Assembly: GCF_000720135.1 (NCBI RefSeq)
Contig: NZ_JOIU01000035.1
Coordinates: 7,090-71,089 of the forward strand
From: Streptomyces sp. NRRL S-1022
GTDB taxonomy: Bacteria; Actinomycetota; Actinomycetes; Streptomycetales; Streptomycetaceae
Direction: 5' to 3'
DNA: 64,000 nucleotides
The position numbers and the translations under genes were made by a program. The notes beneath the pieces are model-generated. The model was not told the origin of the DNA. It worked only from the letters and a program-made list of their open reading frames with translations, and made no database searches. Positions 1-8,042 of this stretch are shown piece after piece. How positions within the stretch are numbered: position 1 is the first letter of the stretch; every line of letters begins with the position of its first letter.

Positions 1-1
1 C

Positions 2-892
2 CCGGCGCCGACGGGAGCCCCGGTCGAGATAACGACGGGGGTTGCGGTGCCGCTGCCCACGACGGCCCCGACCCACGTGCCGGCGGGGGCCGCGGTGCAG
101 CTGCCGGGGACAGCCACCGCTCAGGTGCCGGCGGGGGCCGCGGCGCAGTTGCCCAGGACGCTGCCCGGTACCGACGTGCCCGGACGCCTCTCCCCCACCG
201 CCTCCAAGTCCGGCGCCCGGTGGAAACTGGGCAGGGCACGCGACCTGCTGTCCCTGGGGGCCGCTCGGACCAGCTTCCCCGGCATCGCGGTACAGCCGGA
301 ATGGGCGCCCGGGACCCAGGAGGTGCGGCAACCCGCCGTGGCCGAGGCCACGGGACAGTGGCGGCAGCCTCAGTGGACGGCGACGCCGGCCACGGACGCT
401 CCGCCGGCCGCGCCCATCGCCTCCTTGACCGACACCGGTTCCCTCACCGCGCTCACCGCCCTCACCGACACCGGTTCCTACGCCGTCCCCGCCGCTGCCC
501 CTGCCGCCGCACCCGCACCCGAGTCGCCGCGCGCCCTCCGGGCCGCGAAGGCCATCGCGTTCGCCCGGGCGCAGATCGGGAAGCCCTGTGTCTGGGGTGC
601 GATGGGACCGGGCTCGTACGACTGCTCCAGCCTCACCCAGGCGGCCTGGCGGGCGGCCGGCGTCACGCTGCCGCGCGCGGCGCACGAGCAGGCGCTGGCC
701 GGCACGCCGGTGACGCTCGCCGGTATCGAACCCGGTGACCTGGTCCTCTTCTTCGACGACGACCGGCACGTGGGCCTGCACGTCGGCGACGGCATGATGG
801 TCCACGCCCCGGGGCCGGGGTCGTCCGTCCGCGAGGAGTCGGTCTACGGTGCCGGCGAGGCGGCCATCCACCGGATCGTCCGGCCGGCCTGA
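2..892 (+). CDS. NlpC/P60 family cell-wall hydrolase, 5' end cut by window edge
   Basis: The frame is open from the first bases of the window, so the true start lies upstream. The C-terminal ~120 residues form an NlpC/P60 domain, a cysteine peptidase fold that cleaves peptidoglycan stem peptides outside the cell. The catalytic Cys is in DCSSL (codon 623-625), the His in HVGLHVGDG, and the segment GDLVLFF is typical of the family. The visible N-terminal half is low-complexity and rich in Pro, Ala and Thr. It includes two near-identical copies of VPAGAA-x-QLP, probably a wall-spanning linker. No signal peptide can be judged because the N terminus is missing. Confidence 0.9.
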   Translation, partial: PAPTGAPVEITTGVAVPLPTTAPTHVPAGAAVQLPGTATAQVPAGAAAQLPRTLPGTDVPGRLSPTASKSGARWKLGRARDLLSLGAARTSFPGIAVQPEWAPGTQEVRQPAVAEATGQWRQPQWTATPATDAPPAAPIASLTDTGSLTALTALTDTGSYAVPAAAPAAAPAPESPRALRAAKAIAFARAQIGKPCVWGAMGPGSYDCSSLTQAAWRAAGVTLPRAAHEQALAGTPVTLAGIEPGDLVLFFDDDRHVGLHVGDGMMVHAPGPGSSVREESVYGAGEAAIHRIVRPA

Positions 893-1170
893 CCGGGGTC
901 AGCCGCGGCGTCGCCGGGCGCGCATGCTCTCGTAGTGGTCGAGAAGGGGTCTCCTCCACGGGGAGCTGTTGCCGACGCGGAACCGGATGCCGAGGTGTCT
1001 GCGATGTAGTCCTGGGTGAGGCCGAAGGCGGCACCCAGGACCCGGTCGGGTGCGGGACGTCTCATGGAACGACGTCATCGCCTCGGCCGCCCCGATCGTC
1101 GGCGATAAGGCACGACTGGGGGAGGCATAAGATCACCTTATGAGGTCATAGACCGGACCCGCGTACCAAG

Positions 1171-1200
1171 TAAGGTCTGCCTTAGTTTAGGCTTCGTGAT
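1171..1200. promoter_or_regulatory. Iron-box-like DtxR/DmdR sites ahead of fprA
   Basis: TAAGGTCTGCCTTAGTTTA (1171-1189) matches 14 of 19 positions of the DtxR/IdeR consensus TWAGGTTAGSCTAACCTWA. An overlapping second window at 1182-1200 matches 12 of 19, with 11 of its first 12 bases correct. DtxR-family repressors often bind as two dimers on overlapping sites. The site ends about 35 bases before the reductase start, where it could block transcription in iron-replete cells. That function is inferred. The remaining bases from 893 to 1170 hold no convincing gene. Confidence 0.55.
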
Positions 1201-1233
1201 CAGTCACCCATTCGCCTCGAAGGGAACCTGATC

Positions 1234-2598
1234 ATGCCGCGCCCCCTGCGGGTAGCCATCGTCGGAGCCGGCCCCGCCGGGATCTACGCCGCCGACGCCC
1301 TGCTCAAATCCGAGGTGGCCGCCGACCCCGGTGTGTCCATCGACCTCTTCGAGCGAATGCCCGCCCCCTTCGGCCTGATCCGGTACGGCGTCGCGCCCGA
1401 CCACCCTCGCATCAAGGGCATCATCACCGCCCTGCACCAGGTGCTCGACAAGCCGCAGGTCCGCCTGTTCGGCAACGTCGACTACCCGGCCGACATCAGC
1501 CTCGACGACCTGCGCGCCTTCTACGACGCGGTGATCTTCTCCACCGGCGCGACGGCCGACCGCGATCTGTCCATCCCCGGCATCGACCTGGACGGTTCCC
1601 ACGGCGCCGCCGACTTCGTGTCCTGGTACGACGGCCACCCCGACGTGCCGCGCACCTGGCCCCTGGAGGCCGAGAAGGTCGCCGTGCTCGGCGTCGGCAA
1701 CGTCGCCCTGGACGTCGCCCGCATCCTCGCCAAGACCGCCGACGAGCTGCTGCCGACCGAGATCCCGCCGAACGTCTACGACGGCCTGAAGTCCAACAAG
1801 GCCGTGGAGATCCACGTCTTCGGCCGCCGCGGTCCGGCGCAGGCGAAGTTCAGCCCGATGGAGCTGCGCGAGCTGGACCACTCCCCGAACATCGAGGTCA
1901 TCGTCGACCCGGAGGACATCGACTACGACGAGGGCTCGATCGAGACCCGGCGCGGCAACAAGCAGGCCGACATGGTCGCGAAGACCCTGGAGAACTGGGC
2001 GATCCGGGACGTCGGCGACCGCCCGCACAAGCTGTTCCTGCACTTCTTCGAGTCGCCGGCCGAGATCCTCGGCGAGGACGGCAAGGTCGTCGGCCTGCGC
2101 ACCGAACGCACCGCCCTGGACGGCACCGGCAACGTCAAGGGCACCGGCGAGTTCAAGGACTGGGACGTCACCGCCGTGTACCGCGCGGTCGGCTACCTCT
2201 CCGAGAAGCTGCCCAAGCTGCCCTGGGACCTCGACTCCGGCACCGTCCCGGACGAGGGCGGCCGGGTCATCGAGGAGGGCGGCGCCCACCTGCAGTCCAC
2301 CTACGTCACCGGCTGGATCCGGCGCGGCCCCGTCGGCCTGATCGGGCACACCAAGGGCGACGCCAACGAGACGGTGGCCAACCTGCTGGCCGACCACGCG
2401 GGCGGCCGGCTGCACACCCCGTCGGCGCCCGAGCCGGAGGCCGTGGAGGCCTTCCTCGCCGAGCGGAACGTCCGCTTCACCACCTGGGAGGGCTGGTACA
2501 GGCTGGACGCCGCCGAGCGCGCCCTGGGCGAGCCGCAGGGCCGCGAGCGCGTGAAGATCGTCGAGCGTGCGGACATGCTGCGGGAGAGCGGGGCGTAG
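1234..2598 (+). CDS. fprA: Ferredoxin-NADP+ reductase, FprA/adrenodoxin-reductase type
   Basis: The 454-residue flavoprotein is expected to pass electrons between NADPH and ferredoxin in the cytoplasm, feeding cytochromes P450 or iron-sulfur enzymes. The N-terminal FAD-binding Rossmann motif is GAGPAGIYAA (residues 10-19). It is followed by the family segment PFGLIRYGVAPDHP. A second nucleotide-binding motif, GVGNVALDVAR, serves NADPH, and the C-terminal GWIRRGPVGLIGH block is typical of mycobacterial FprA. The length fits the family. The ATG at 1234 has GAAGGGAAC upstream. The iron-box-like sequence just upstream suggests control by iron. A strong hairpin follows the stop codon, so the gene is probably monocistronic. 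Confidence 0.93.
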   Translation: MPRPLRVAIVGAGPAGIYAADALLKSEVAADPGVSIDLFERMPAPFGLIRYGVAPDHPRIKGIITALHQVLDKPQVRLFGNVDYPADISLDDLRAFYDAVIFSTGATADRDLSIPGIDLDGSHGAADFVSWYDGHPDVPRTWPLEAEKVAVLGVGNVALDVARILAKTADELLPTEIPPNVYDGLKSNKAVEIHVFGRRGPAQAKFSPMELRELDHSPNIEVIVDPEDIDYDEGSIETRRGNKQADMVAKTLENWAIRDVGDRPHKLFLHFFESPAEILGEDGKVVGLRTERTALDGTGNVKGTGEFKDWDVTAVYRAVGYLSEKLPKLPWDLDSGTVPDEGGRVIEEGGAHLQSTYVTGWIRRGPVGLIGHTKGDANETVANLLADHAGGRLHTPSAPEPEAVEAFLAERNVRFTTWEGWYRLDAAERALGEPQGRERVKIVERADMLRESGA

Positions 2599-2623
2599 GC
2601 TCCCGCCTCCCCCTCGGGCCCCT

Positions 2624-2652
2624 GGGGGCCGGCGCCGGGTGCGCCGGCCCCC
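2624..2652 (+). terminator. Strong hairpin terminator after fprA
   Basis: A perfect 12-bp stem (2624-2635 with 2641-2652) closes a 5-base loop, 25 bases after the fprA stop. No U-tract follows, which is usual for high-GC actinobacteria. Confidence 0.75.
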
Positions 2653-3018
2653 GCCGCCGTTCGGGTCTGCCGTTCGGGCCTGCCGTTCAGGCGCCTGTGC
2701 CGCGCGGGCGAACAGCTCGTGCAGCGGTACCGGTGCCGAGCAGGGCGACGGCGGCGCCCTCGGCCCCCGGGTCGTGGGACCTGACCCAGAGCGCATAGGT
2801 CGTGGACCGGAGGGTTTCCGCAAGCAGCAGATCGTGAGTGAGCGTGCGGCGATCTTGGCACGCGGCTCCTACAGGGGCTTGATTCCACGGCCGCTGTGCT
2901 GGTCAGAGGCATCCGGCTGGGCGTACTTGAAGACCTCGTCCACCAACGGTCCACGTGATCAGTGGGCGTAACACGCAATCTCCCCCTAGCCTGGGGCGCG
3001 CCCTGCCCCGGGACCTGG
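2653..3018. other. Gene-free stretch, possibly decayed coding DNA
   Basis: No intact gene is visible. On the minus strand around 2690-2815 one frame reads like protein (DLLLAETLRSTTYALW...) and then passes into another frame (PLHELFARAAQ), as expected of a frameshifted remnant. The family is not recognised. The stretch leads into a clear VOC-family remnant, so this is probably a decaying segment. Confidence 0.3.
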
Positions 3019-3223
3019 GCCCGCACTGGCTGACCTACTTCGAGGTGGCCTGCCTGGACGACGTGCTGGACCGTCTCGCCCGCCTCGGCGGCCAGGTCCT
3101 CGTACCGGCCCACGACGGGGCCCACGGCCGTTGGCCCGGGTGACGGACCCGGACGGCACGCGGTTCGCGCTGCTCCAGCGCCCCCGCCGACGTCCGGGCC
3201 TCCAGATGGTGGCCAGCCGTTGA
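3019..3223 (+). pseudogene. C-terminal remnant of a VOC (glyoxalase-like) protein, frameshifted
   Basis: The first part reads GPHWLTYFEVACLDDVLDRL then ARLGGQVLVPAHDG, a typical VOC-domain strand-helix pattern. The frame meets a stop near 3143. The expected continuation PLARVTDPDGTRFALLQ lies in another frame from about 3126 to the stop at 3221-3223. One small indel near 3123-3130 would join them. The N-terminal half of the domain is absent. VOC proteins are metal-dependent dioxygenases, isomerases or resistance proteins; this copy cannot be functional as it stands. Confidence 0.7.
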
Positions 3224-3331
3224 AGGGGCCGGCCGGCATGCGTACGACCGCGGGTGCACCGGCTGGCCGACTCCATCGGCAGCGGCGGCATGGACCGGGT
3301 GGTGCGGGACGCAGGGACGTACGCCGTGGCC

Positions 3332-4192
3332 TCAGGAGCCGGTCCGCTTCTCGATCCGCTCCAGGGCCTGTCCCAGGTATTGCGCGAAGCGCGGGTGGTT
3401 CTCGCTCATCGGGAAGTGGCCGATCTCCTTCATCTCGATGAACTCCGCTCCGCGGATGGCCTCCGCGGTCCGGCGCCCGTCCTCGGGGGTGGTGAGGTAG
3501 TCGTACTCGCCGGTCAGCATGATCACGGGACACCGGTCGCCGTCGATGTCGTCCAGCCGGTCCCTCAGATCGTGGTCGACGGAGTAGAAGTACAGGTCGC
3601 CCTTGAACGCCTCCGATCCCTGGGTGTAGTAGAACCAGGTGGCCCAGCGGTCCTGCTCCGGGGACTGCGGTGCCATGAGGTCCCACACGCCGCTGGCGCA
3701 CACCTGGGCGGCATTGGCGTGGGGATGCTGCCACCAGTCGAGGTAGAAGCCGGGTGAGTAGTCCGCGCCCTCGACGGGGATCACCGCTTTGAACCGGTCC
3801 GGGTGCCGCAGGGCGAGTTGCAGGGCCACGTTCCCCCCGAACGACGACCCCATGAAGATCGGGTCCTGCAGCTCGAGGGCGTCGCAGAAGGCGACGATGA
3901 AGGACGTGAAGTGGTCCGCGGTGAGCCGGTACTCCTCCTTCCACCACTCCTGGTTCGACGGCGGGTCCGACTTGCCGTGCCGGGGGAGGTCGTAGGCGAT
4001 CACCCGATAGCGGCCAGTGATCTCCTCGTCCTCAAGGAGGCCCCGCCACTGGTGGTTGTGACAGCCCGCGGTGTGCTGGCACACCAGAGGCGTGCCCTGC
4101 CCGTTCTCCAGGTAGAACACCTTGTACTGTGCGTCCTCCACGTCGACGGTGACGTAGTGGCCGGTGACCGGAGAGATCCTGCCGCTGACCAT
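3332..4192 (-). CDS. Alpha/beta-fold hydrolase
   Basis: This 286-residue cytoplasmic protein has the alpha/beta-hydrolase layout: an oxyanion strand (VCQHTAGCHN), the segment IAYDLPRHGKSD, a nucleophile elbow GSSFGG with the middle Ser as nucleophile, a late acid in LTGEYDYLTTP and a catalytic His in EIGHFPMSENH. The substrate is unknown. AGGAG stands seven bases before the ATG. It follows the SCP2-like gene by only nine bases, so the two form an operon. A hydrolase paired with a hydrophobic-ligand-binding protein suggests action on a lipid-like ester, but that is inference. Confidence 0.88.
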   Translation of the reverse strand: MVSGRISPVTGHYVTVDVEDAQYKVFYLENGQGTPLVCQHTAGCHNHQWRGLLEDEEITGRYRVIAYDLPRHGKSDPPSNQEWWKEEYRLTADHFTSFIVAFCDALELQDPIFMGSSFGGNVALQLALRHPDRFKAVIPVEGADYSPGFYLDWWQHPHANAAQVCASGVWDLMAPQSPEQDRWATWFYYTQGSEAFKGDLYFYSVDHDLRDRLDDIDGDRCPVIMLTGEYDYLTTPEDGRRTAEAIRGAEFIEMKEIGHFPMSENHPRFAQYLGQALERIEKRTGS

Positions 4193-4201
4193 GGGAAGCT
4201 C

Positions 4202-4636
4202 CTATGTCTCACGAGAGGATGGGGCGGGCCCGGCCTCGTCCGCCGGACCGAGGGGGCCCGTGACGCGCAGCAGCTCCAGCTGCCGGGTCACGCAGCGCAG
4301 GTTCTGCATGAGCACGAGCAGGTCGCCCTCCAGGCGCATGCCCCGCCGGAACGTGGCCGCCCAGATGCCGTGGCACATCGGCGGAGGCGTCTCCTGGCAG
4401 AAACCCTGCCATGTCTCCGCGTCCGCGCGGATCGCGAAGTCGTAGGCCGCCAACGGCTCGGGGTCGGTGACCAGTTCCTCCACCTTTCCCTTGTGCATCC
4501 GCACGAGGAACCGGTGGGGGGCCATGTCCAGCAGGAAGCTGCACGAGTAGTACGTGCCGTGAGCCCGCAGTTCCGGATCGTCGTCGCTCAGCCGGCGGAA
4601 CTCCTCCGCCGCGTCGGTCGTCGTCGCTGATGTCAT
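4202..4636 (-). CDS. SCP2-like (sterol carrier) domain protein
   Basis: This is a single-domain protein of 144 residues resembling the SCP2 fold, which binds hydrophobic ligands. Family-like segments are GKVEEL, the AYDFAIRADAETW strand-turn and RRGMRLEGDLLVLMQNL near the C terminus. The chosen ATG at 4636 has GAGGTG four bases upstream; longer versions lack a ribosome site. It is the first gene of a two-gene operon with the hydrolase at 3332-4192. The ligand is unknown. Confidence 0.8.
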   Translation of the reverse strand: MTSATTTDAAEEFRRLSDDDPELRAHGTYYSCSFLLDMAPHRFLVRMHKGKVEELVTDPEPLAAYDFAIRADAETWQGFCQETPPPMCHGIWAATFRRGMRLEGDLLVLMQNLRCVTRQLELLRVTGPLGPADEAGPAPSSRET

Positions 4637-4859
4637 GTGCCACCTCGAGACGTGTCGCCGCTGCCGTACACCGGGGCACCGGCACGGTGACCGGCCGGTC
4701 GCCGCACGGCGCGGCCGACGACCGCTTCCCGGCCTCGCTCCTTCCAGCCTGGGCGTCCTGTCGGCCACCTGCAATCCGGGTGCGCGCCCGCCCCGGAGCC
4801 GTCGCATGGCGCAGTGACGACGCCGGGGATCCTCTCCTCGGGGTGAGCGGGGTCCCGGC

Positions 4860-5277
4860 TCACTGCCGGGGAGGCGACGGGAACGCGTACTCGGCCCGGA
4901 CGGTCCCGCCCGGTCCGTCCGGGCGCGCGTGCGCAGGACCAGCGGGCCGCGAGGTGCGACACCAGGAGCAGCCCGCGGCCGGCCTACTCGGCGCCGGCGA
5001 CACCCTCCGGAACCGCGGTACGGCGGGGAAGGCGTTCGGTGCGGGTGTCGGTCACCTCGACGCGCACGACCCGGCCGCCGGGCGCGGCGTGGAGGCGGAG
5101 GTGGAAGTCCCGGCCGGGGACGTGCCCGGGCTGCACGGCGTTCGCGGTGAGCTCCGCGACGATCAGCACGATCGCGTCGTGGGGACCGGTGCCGCACGGG
5201 ATGCCCCACGCGTCCAGGCGGACGGCCGCCTGGCGGCGGGCGAGACGGGCTCCGCGGGGCGTGGAGGTGAAGCACAT
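4860..5277 (-). pseudogene. Anti-sigma-type HATPase (RsbW-like) gene broken by an in-frame stop and a frameshift
   Basis: The N-terminal half is a normal streptomycete GHKL ATPase: FTSTPRGARLARRQAA, the N-box segment VLIVAELTANAVQPG, and the VEVTDTRTERLPRR strand. A TAG at 4984-4986 stops it. The same frame then continues with AGRGLLLVSHLAARW, the G2 box and following helix that every member needs. Further on the expected tail PGGTVRAEYAFP lies one base out of frame and ends at 4860-4862. Two lesions indicate a pseudogene. Start sites are uncertain: ATG at 5277 or TTG at 5325. Confidence 0.72.
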
Positions 5278-5370
5278 CGCGAAGGAACGGTCCGGCTCCG
5301 GGGCGAGGGTGAGCGCGGCGCTCAACGGTGTGTCCTGGTCAGGGCCTGATTCAGGCTGGCTGACCGACGA

Positions 5371-5404
5371 GTGCCCCCGGCAGGATTCGAACCTGCGCAC
5401 ACGG
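5371..5404 (-). other. 3'-end fragment of a tRNA gene (probable integration-site scar)
   Basis: On the minus strand a perfect T-arm (stem GCAGG/CCTGC around TTCGAAT) is followed by the 3' acceptor strand CGGGGGCA, preceded by CCGTGTGC. No matching 5' acceptor strand GCCCCCG or D-arm lies upstream, so this is not a complete tRNA. A self-complementary ACGGCT/AGCCGT block sits where the anticodon stem would be, but the loop lacks the universal T33. From memory the end resembles actinobacterial tRNA-Arg. Integrative elements use tRNA 3' ends as attachment sites and leave such a partial copy at the far end. Confidence 0.72.
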
Positions 5405-5538
5405 CTCCGACAGCCGTGCGGGCCTGTGGACGACCGCCGCGGCCGGCCCCCGGGCCTGTGGACACTCGGGGCCGGCTGCGGGTCCGTACGGCGGGAATCC
5501 CCAAGCTGCCTCGGGGGCGGCCCTGTTAGGGTCCTGCG

Positions 5539-6504
5539 GTGTTCTCGCTGTCCGAACCCGCGTTCTTCACCCGCCTGCGCGAGGCCCGTCGCGTGCTGGT
5601 CGCCGGCGCCGGCGGCGGCTTCGACGTCTACGCCGGACTCCCCCTGGCCCTCGCGCTGCGCTCGGCCGGCAAGGAGGTGCACCTGGCCAGTCTGTCCTTC
5701 GCCGACCTGTACGGCCTGGGCCCGGACAGCCGGGTCGCGGAGGACGTCGCCGCCGTCCGGGCCGACACCCCGCTGCGCGGCGACTACTTCCCCGAGCGCT
5801 CGCTCGCACAGTGGCTGCGCGCACAGGGCCTGCCCGAGACCGTGTACGCCTTCCCCCTCACCGGTGTCGGGCCGCTGCGCGCCGCCTACCGGGCGCTCCT
5901 CGCGCACCTCGGCGGGGTGGACGCGATCGTGCTGGTGGACGGCGGCACGGACATCCTGATGCGCGGGGACGAGCACGGACTCGGAACTCCGGAGGAGGAC
6001 ATGGCGAGCCTGGCCGCCGTCGCCGGTCTCGACGAGGTGCCGGACCGGCTGGTGGCCTGCCTGGGCTTCGGTGTGGACGCCCATCACGGCGTCAACCACT
6101 CCCTGGTGCTGGAGAACCTGGCCGCGCTGGACCGCGCGGGCGGTTACCTGGGCGCGTTCTCGCTCCCGCGCGACAGTCCCGAGGGGACCGCCTACCTGGA
6201 CGCCGTGGACCACGCCCAGCGCTGCCACGGGAGCCGTCCCAGCATCGTGCACGGGTCCGTCGCCGCGGCGGTGCGGGGCGCCTTCGGCGACGTGCGGTTC
6301 ACCGAACGCACCCGCGGCAGCGAACTGTTCGTCAACCCGCTGATGGCGCTGTACTTCTGCGTGGACCTGCCCGCGCTGGCGCAGGCCAACCTGTACCTGG
6401 ACCGGCTGGCGGACACGGTGCTGATGCGCCAGATCAGCACCGCCGTCAGCGCGTTCCGGGACGAGCTGCCCCGGCAGCGGCCGCCCCGCGTGTTCCCGCA
6501 CTGA
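5539..6504 (+). CDS. DUF1152 domain protein
   Basis: The 321-residue protein is probably soluble. It begins with a glycine-rich Rossmann-like strand-turn (VLVAGAGGGFDVYAGLPL) and carries VLVDGGTDILMRGDE and CLGFGVDAHHGVNHS, blocks typical of DUF1152. The family has no established reaction. The fold resembles nucleotide-binding proteins and a sugar or nucleotide ligand is possible, but unproven. The start is GTG with a weak ribosome site. It stands alone, just right of the tRNA-end scar. Confidence 0.82.
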   Translation: MFSLSEPAFFTRLREARRVLVAGAGGGFDVYAGLPLALALRSAGKEVHLASLSFADLYGLGPDSRVAEDVAAVRADTPLRGDYFPERSLAQWLRAQGLPETVYAFPLTGVGPLRAAYRALLAHLGGVDAIVLVDGGTDILMRGDEHGLGTPEEDMASLAAVAGLDEVPDRLVACLGFGVDAHHGVNHSLVLENLAALDRAGGYLGAFSLPRDSPEGTAYLDAVDHAQRCHGSRPSIVHGSVAAAVRGAFGDVRFTERTRGSELFVNPLMALYFCVDLPALAQANLYLDRLADTVLMRQISTAVSAFRDELPRQRPPRVFPH

Positions 6505-6561
6505 CCGCTGACCGCCGGCCGGCCGGGACGGCGGCGGACCGGAACACCGCGAACGGAGCGG

Positions 6562-7605
6562 TCACCGTCCGTCCGCACGGCCCGGAACCGGCCGGCTGCG
6601 GGCGAGGTCGCGGCCCCCCACCACGGCCAGGGCCACGGTCAGCGCGGCCAGGGCCGCCGTCTGGCCGAGGCCGCCGCCGAGCAGCGCACCGGCTCCGGGA
6701 ACGTGCAGCCAGGGATAGAGGGCCGCGATCCGGACCGCGAGGAGGAGCAGGCCGAGCGCGGCCAGGGCGAGGCCGGCCCCGGGGGTCGCACGGTCGGTCC
6801 TCCGGGCGCGCCACAGCAGCCAGCCGAGGGCGCCCACGACGAATCCGGTGGCGGGCGCCCAGACCAGGTCCGCGACGCCCGGCAGCAGCACCGTTGACCC
6901 GCCGGTCACCACGCACGCGGCCAGGAGCACCAGTCCCGGCGAGCCCACGGGCAGGCGGGCCGCGGGTGCGTCCCGGTGGTAGGCGGCGCACAGGGCGAGC
7001 GCCGGCAGCCAGGCCAGCAGTGCCGCCGACGTCTCGTACCACGGCAGCCCCGGTGCCATGCCGTCCCCGGCCGGCGGGCCCATCGCACGGACGAGGGGCC
7101 ACAGGGCCGGCAGGGCCGCGCCGAGCGCGGCGTAGCGGGCCGGGCGGCGGCGGTCGTGCAGGAGCGCGAAGTAGGCCACCGGCCACAGCAGGGGCAGCGT
7201 CCAGGTCAGCACGGCGGCGACCGTCTCGGTCGTACCCCGGCCGGTGAACCCGGTGAGGAACATGTGCCGCCCGCTCGGCCCGTGGGTGAACGACCAGGTC
7301 AGCTGCAGGACCGGGCCGACGATCGCGCAGGCCGCCTGGAGCAGCAGGGCGGACAGGGCGAAGAGGCGGACGGCGGAGCCGAGGAGGGCGTACCGCCGGG
7401 GTGCGCCGGGGGCGCCGAGCCGGCAGCGCACGGCGAGCGCGGCGATGCTGGCCACCTCGCCGAACGTGGGCCGGCTCTGGTCCTGAAGGTCGCGGTCGAC
7501 GTCCCACAGGTACGTCTCGACCATCTCCTCCTCCCGGTCGCGCCGGTAGGAGGCGGGGAGCAGGCGCAGGACGGTGCGGTAGCGGGTCTCCAGCAGCGTG
7601 GTCAC
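6562..7605 (-). CDS. Multi-pass membrane protein with N-terminal HAAS-like segment, PadR partner
   Basis: The first ~55 residues (LLPASYRRDREEEMVETYLWDVDR) are the charged helical segment often found in membrane proteins encoded next to PadR regulators (HAAS-type signalling domain). About seven to eight hydrophobic helices follow. The GTG start overlaps the PadR stop codon as GTGA, so translation is coupled. Such pairs commonly respond to envelope stress or drugs, but the signal is not known here. Length is 347 residues. Confidence 0.8.
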   Translation of the reverse strand: MTTLLETRYRTVLRLLPASYRRDREEEMVETYLWDVDRDLQDQSRPTFGEVASIAALAVRCRLGAPGAPRRYALLGSAVRLFALSALLLQAACAIVGPVLQLTWSFTHGPSGRHMFLTGFTGRGTTETVAAVLTWTLPLLWPVAYFALLHDRRRPARYAALGAALPALWPLVRAMGPPAGDGMAPGLPWYETSAALLAWLPALALCAAYHRDAPAARLPVGSPGLVLLAACVVTGGSTVLLPGVADLVWAPATGFVVGALGWLLWRARRTDRATPGAGLALAALGLLLLAVRIAALYPWLHVPGAGALLGGGLGQTAALAALTVALAVVGGRDLARSRPVPGRADGR

Positions 7606-8009
7606 GCGAAGCCTCCCGCGAGTCCGGGCGTGGTCGGGGGTTCGAGGCCGGCCTGGCCGCCGGTGGTGGGGCGGGCCGGGGCGCCGGCGCGGCCCGCGGC
7701 GATGCGCCGCTTGGCGGCCCCGGCGCCCGCGGCCATCCGCTCGGCCTCGGCGTCGAGGGCCGCCACGCCCTCGTCGGTGAGCCGGTAGTAGCGCCGCAGC
7801 CGGCCCTGCTGCACTTCCTCCCGGTCCAGCACGATCAGGCCGTCCGCGGTGAGCCGGTCCAGCACGCCGTACAGCGTGCCGACCCGCAGCTGCACCTCAC
7901 CGTCGGAGAGGTCCTCCACCTCGCGCAGGATGCCGTAGCCGTGCCGCGGCTGGTCGGCGAGCGCCGTGAGGACGAAGAACGCCGCCCGGGTCATGCCCTT
8001 CGCTGTCAT
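7602..8009 (-). CDS. PadR-family transcriptional regulator
   Basis: This 135-residue repressor has the PadR winged-helix domain in its first ~85 residues: FFVLTALADQPRHGYGILRE, GTLYGVLDRL as recognition helix, and LRRYYRLTDEG as wing. A short disordered tail rich in Gly, Pro and Ala follows. A perfect inverted repeat lies 9 bases upstream of its start, consistent with autorepression. It is the first gene of a two-gene operon with the membrane protein at 6562-7605. Confidence 0.92.
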   Translation of the reverse strand: MTAKGMTRAAFFVLTALADQPRHGYGILREVEDLSDGEVQLRVGTLYGVLDRLTADGLIVLDREEVQQGRLRRYYRLTDEGVAALDAEAERMAAGAGAAKRRIAAGRAGAPARPTTGGQAGLEPPTTPGLAGGFA

Positions 8010-8017
8010 GCGGCCAG

Positions 8018-8042
8018 GATATATAGGCCGCCGATATATATC
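8018..8042. promoter_or_regulatory. PadR operator, perfect inverted repeat
   Basis: GATATATA (8018-8025) and TATATATC (8035-8042) form perfect 8-bp arms around nine GC-rich bases. AT-rich dyads of this kind are typical PadR sites and are very rare by chance in DNA of this GC content. It lies immediately upstream of the padR-like gene. The rest of the 8043-8327 gap shows nothing identifiable. Confidence 0.75.

Noticed and set aside
901..1083. Minus-strand reading frame of ~58 codons ending RARRRRG
   Set aside because: Plausible C-terminal piece of a lost gene but no recognisable family and no ribosome site; not supported enough to list.
1204..2823. Minus-strand 539-residue frame opposite fprA
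   Set aside because: It is rich in Val, Gly, Gln and His with no domain, the usual antisense shadow in GC-rich genes. fprA on the plus strand is fully supported.
5371..5445. A complete tRNA gene
   Set aside because: The T-arm and 3' acceptor strand are perfect, but there is no D-arm or 5' acceptor partner and the would-be anticodon loop lacks T33.
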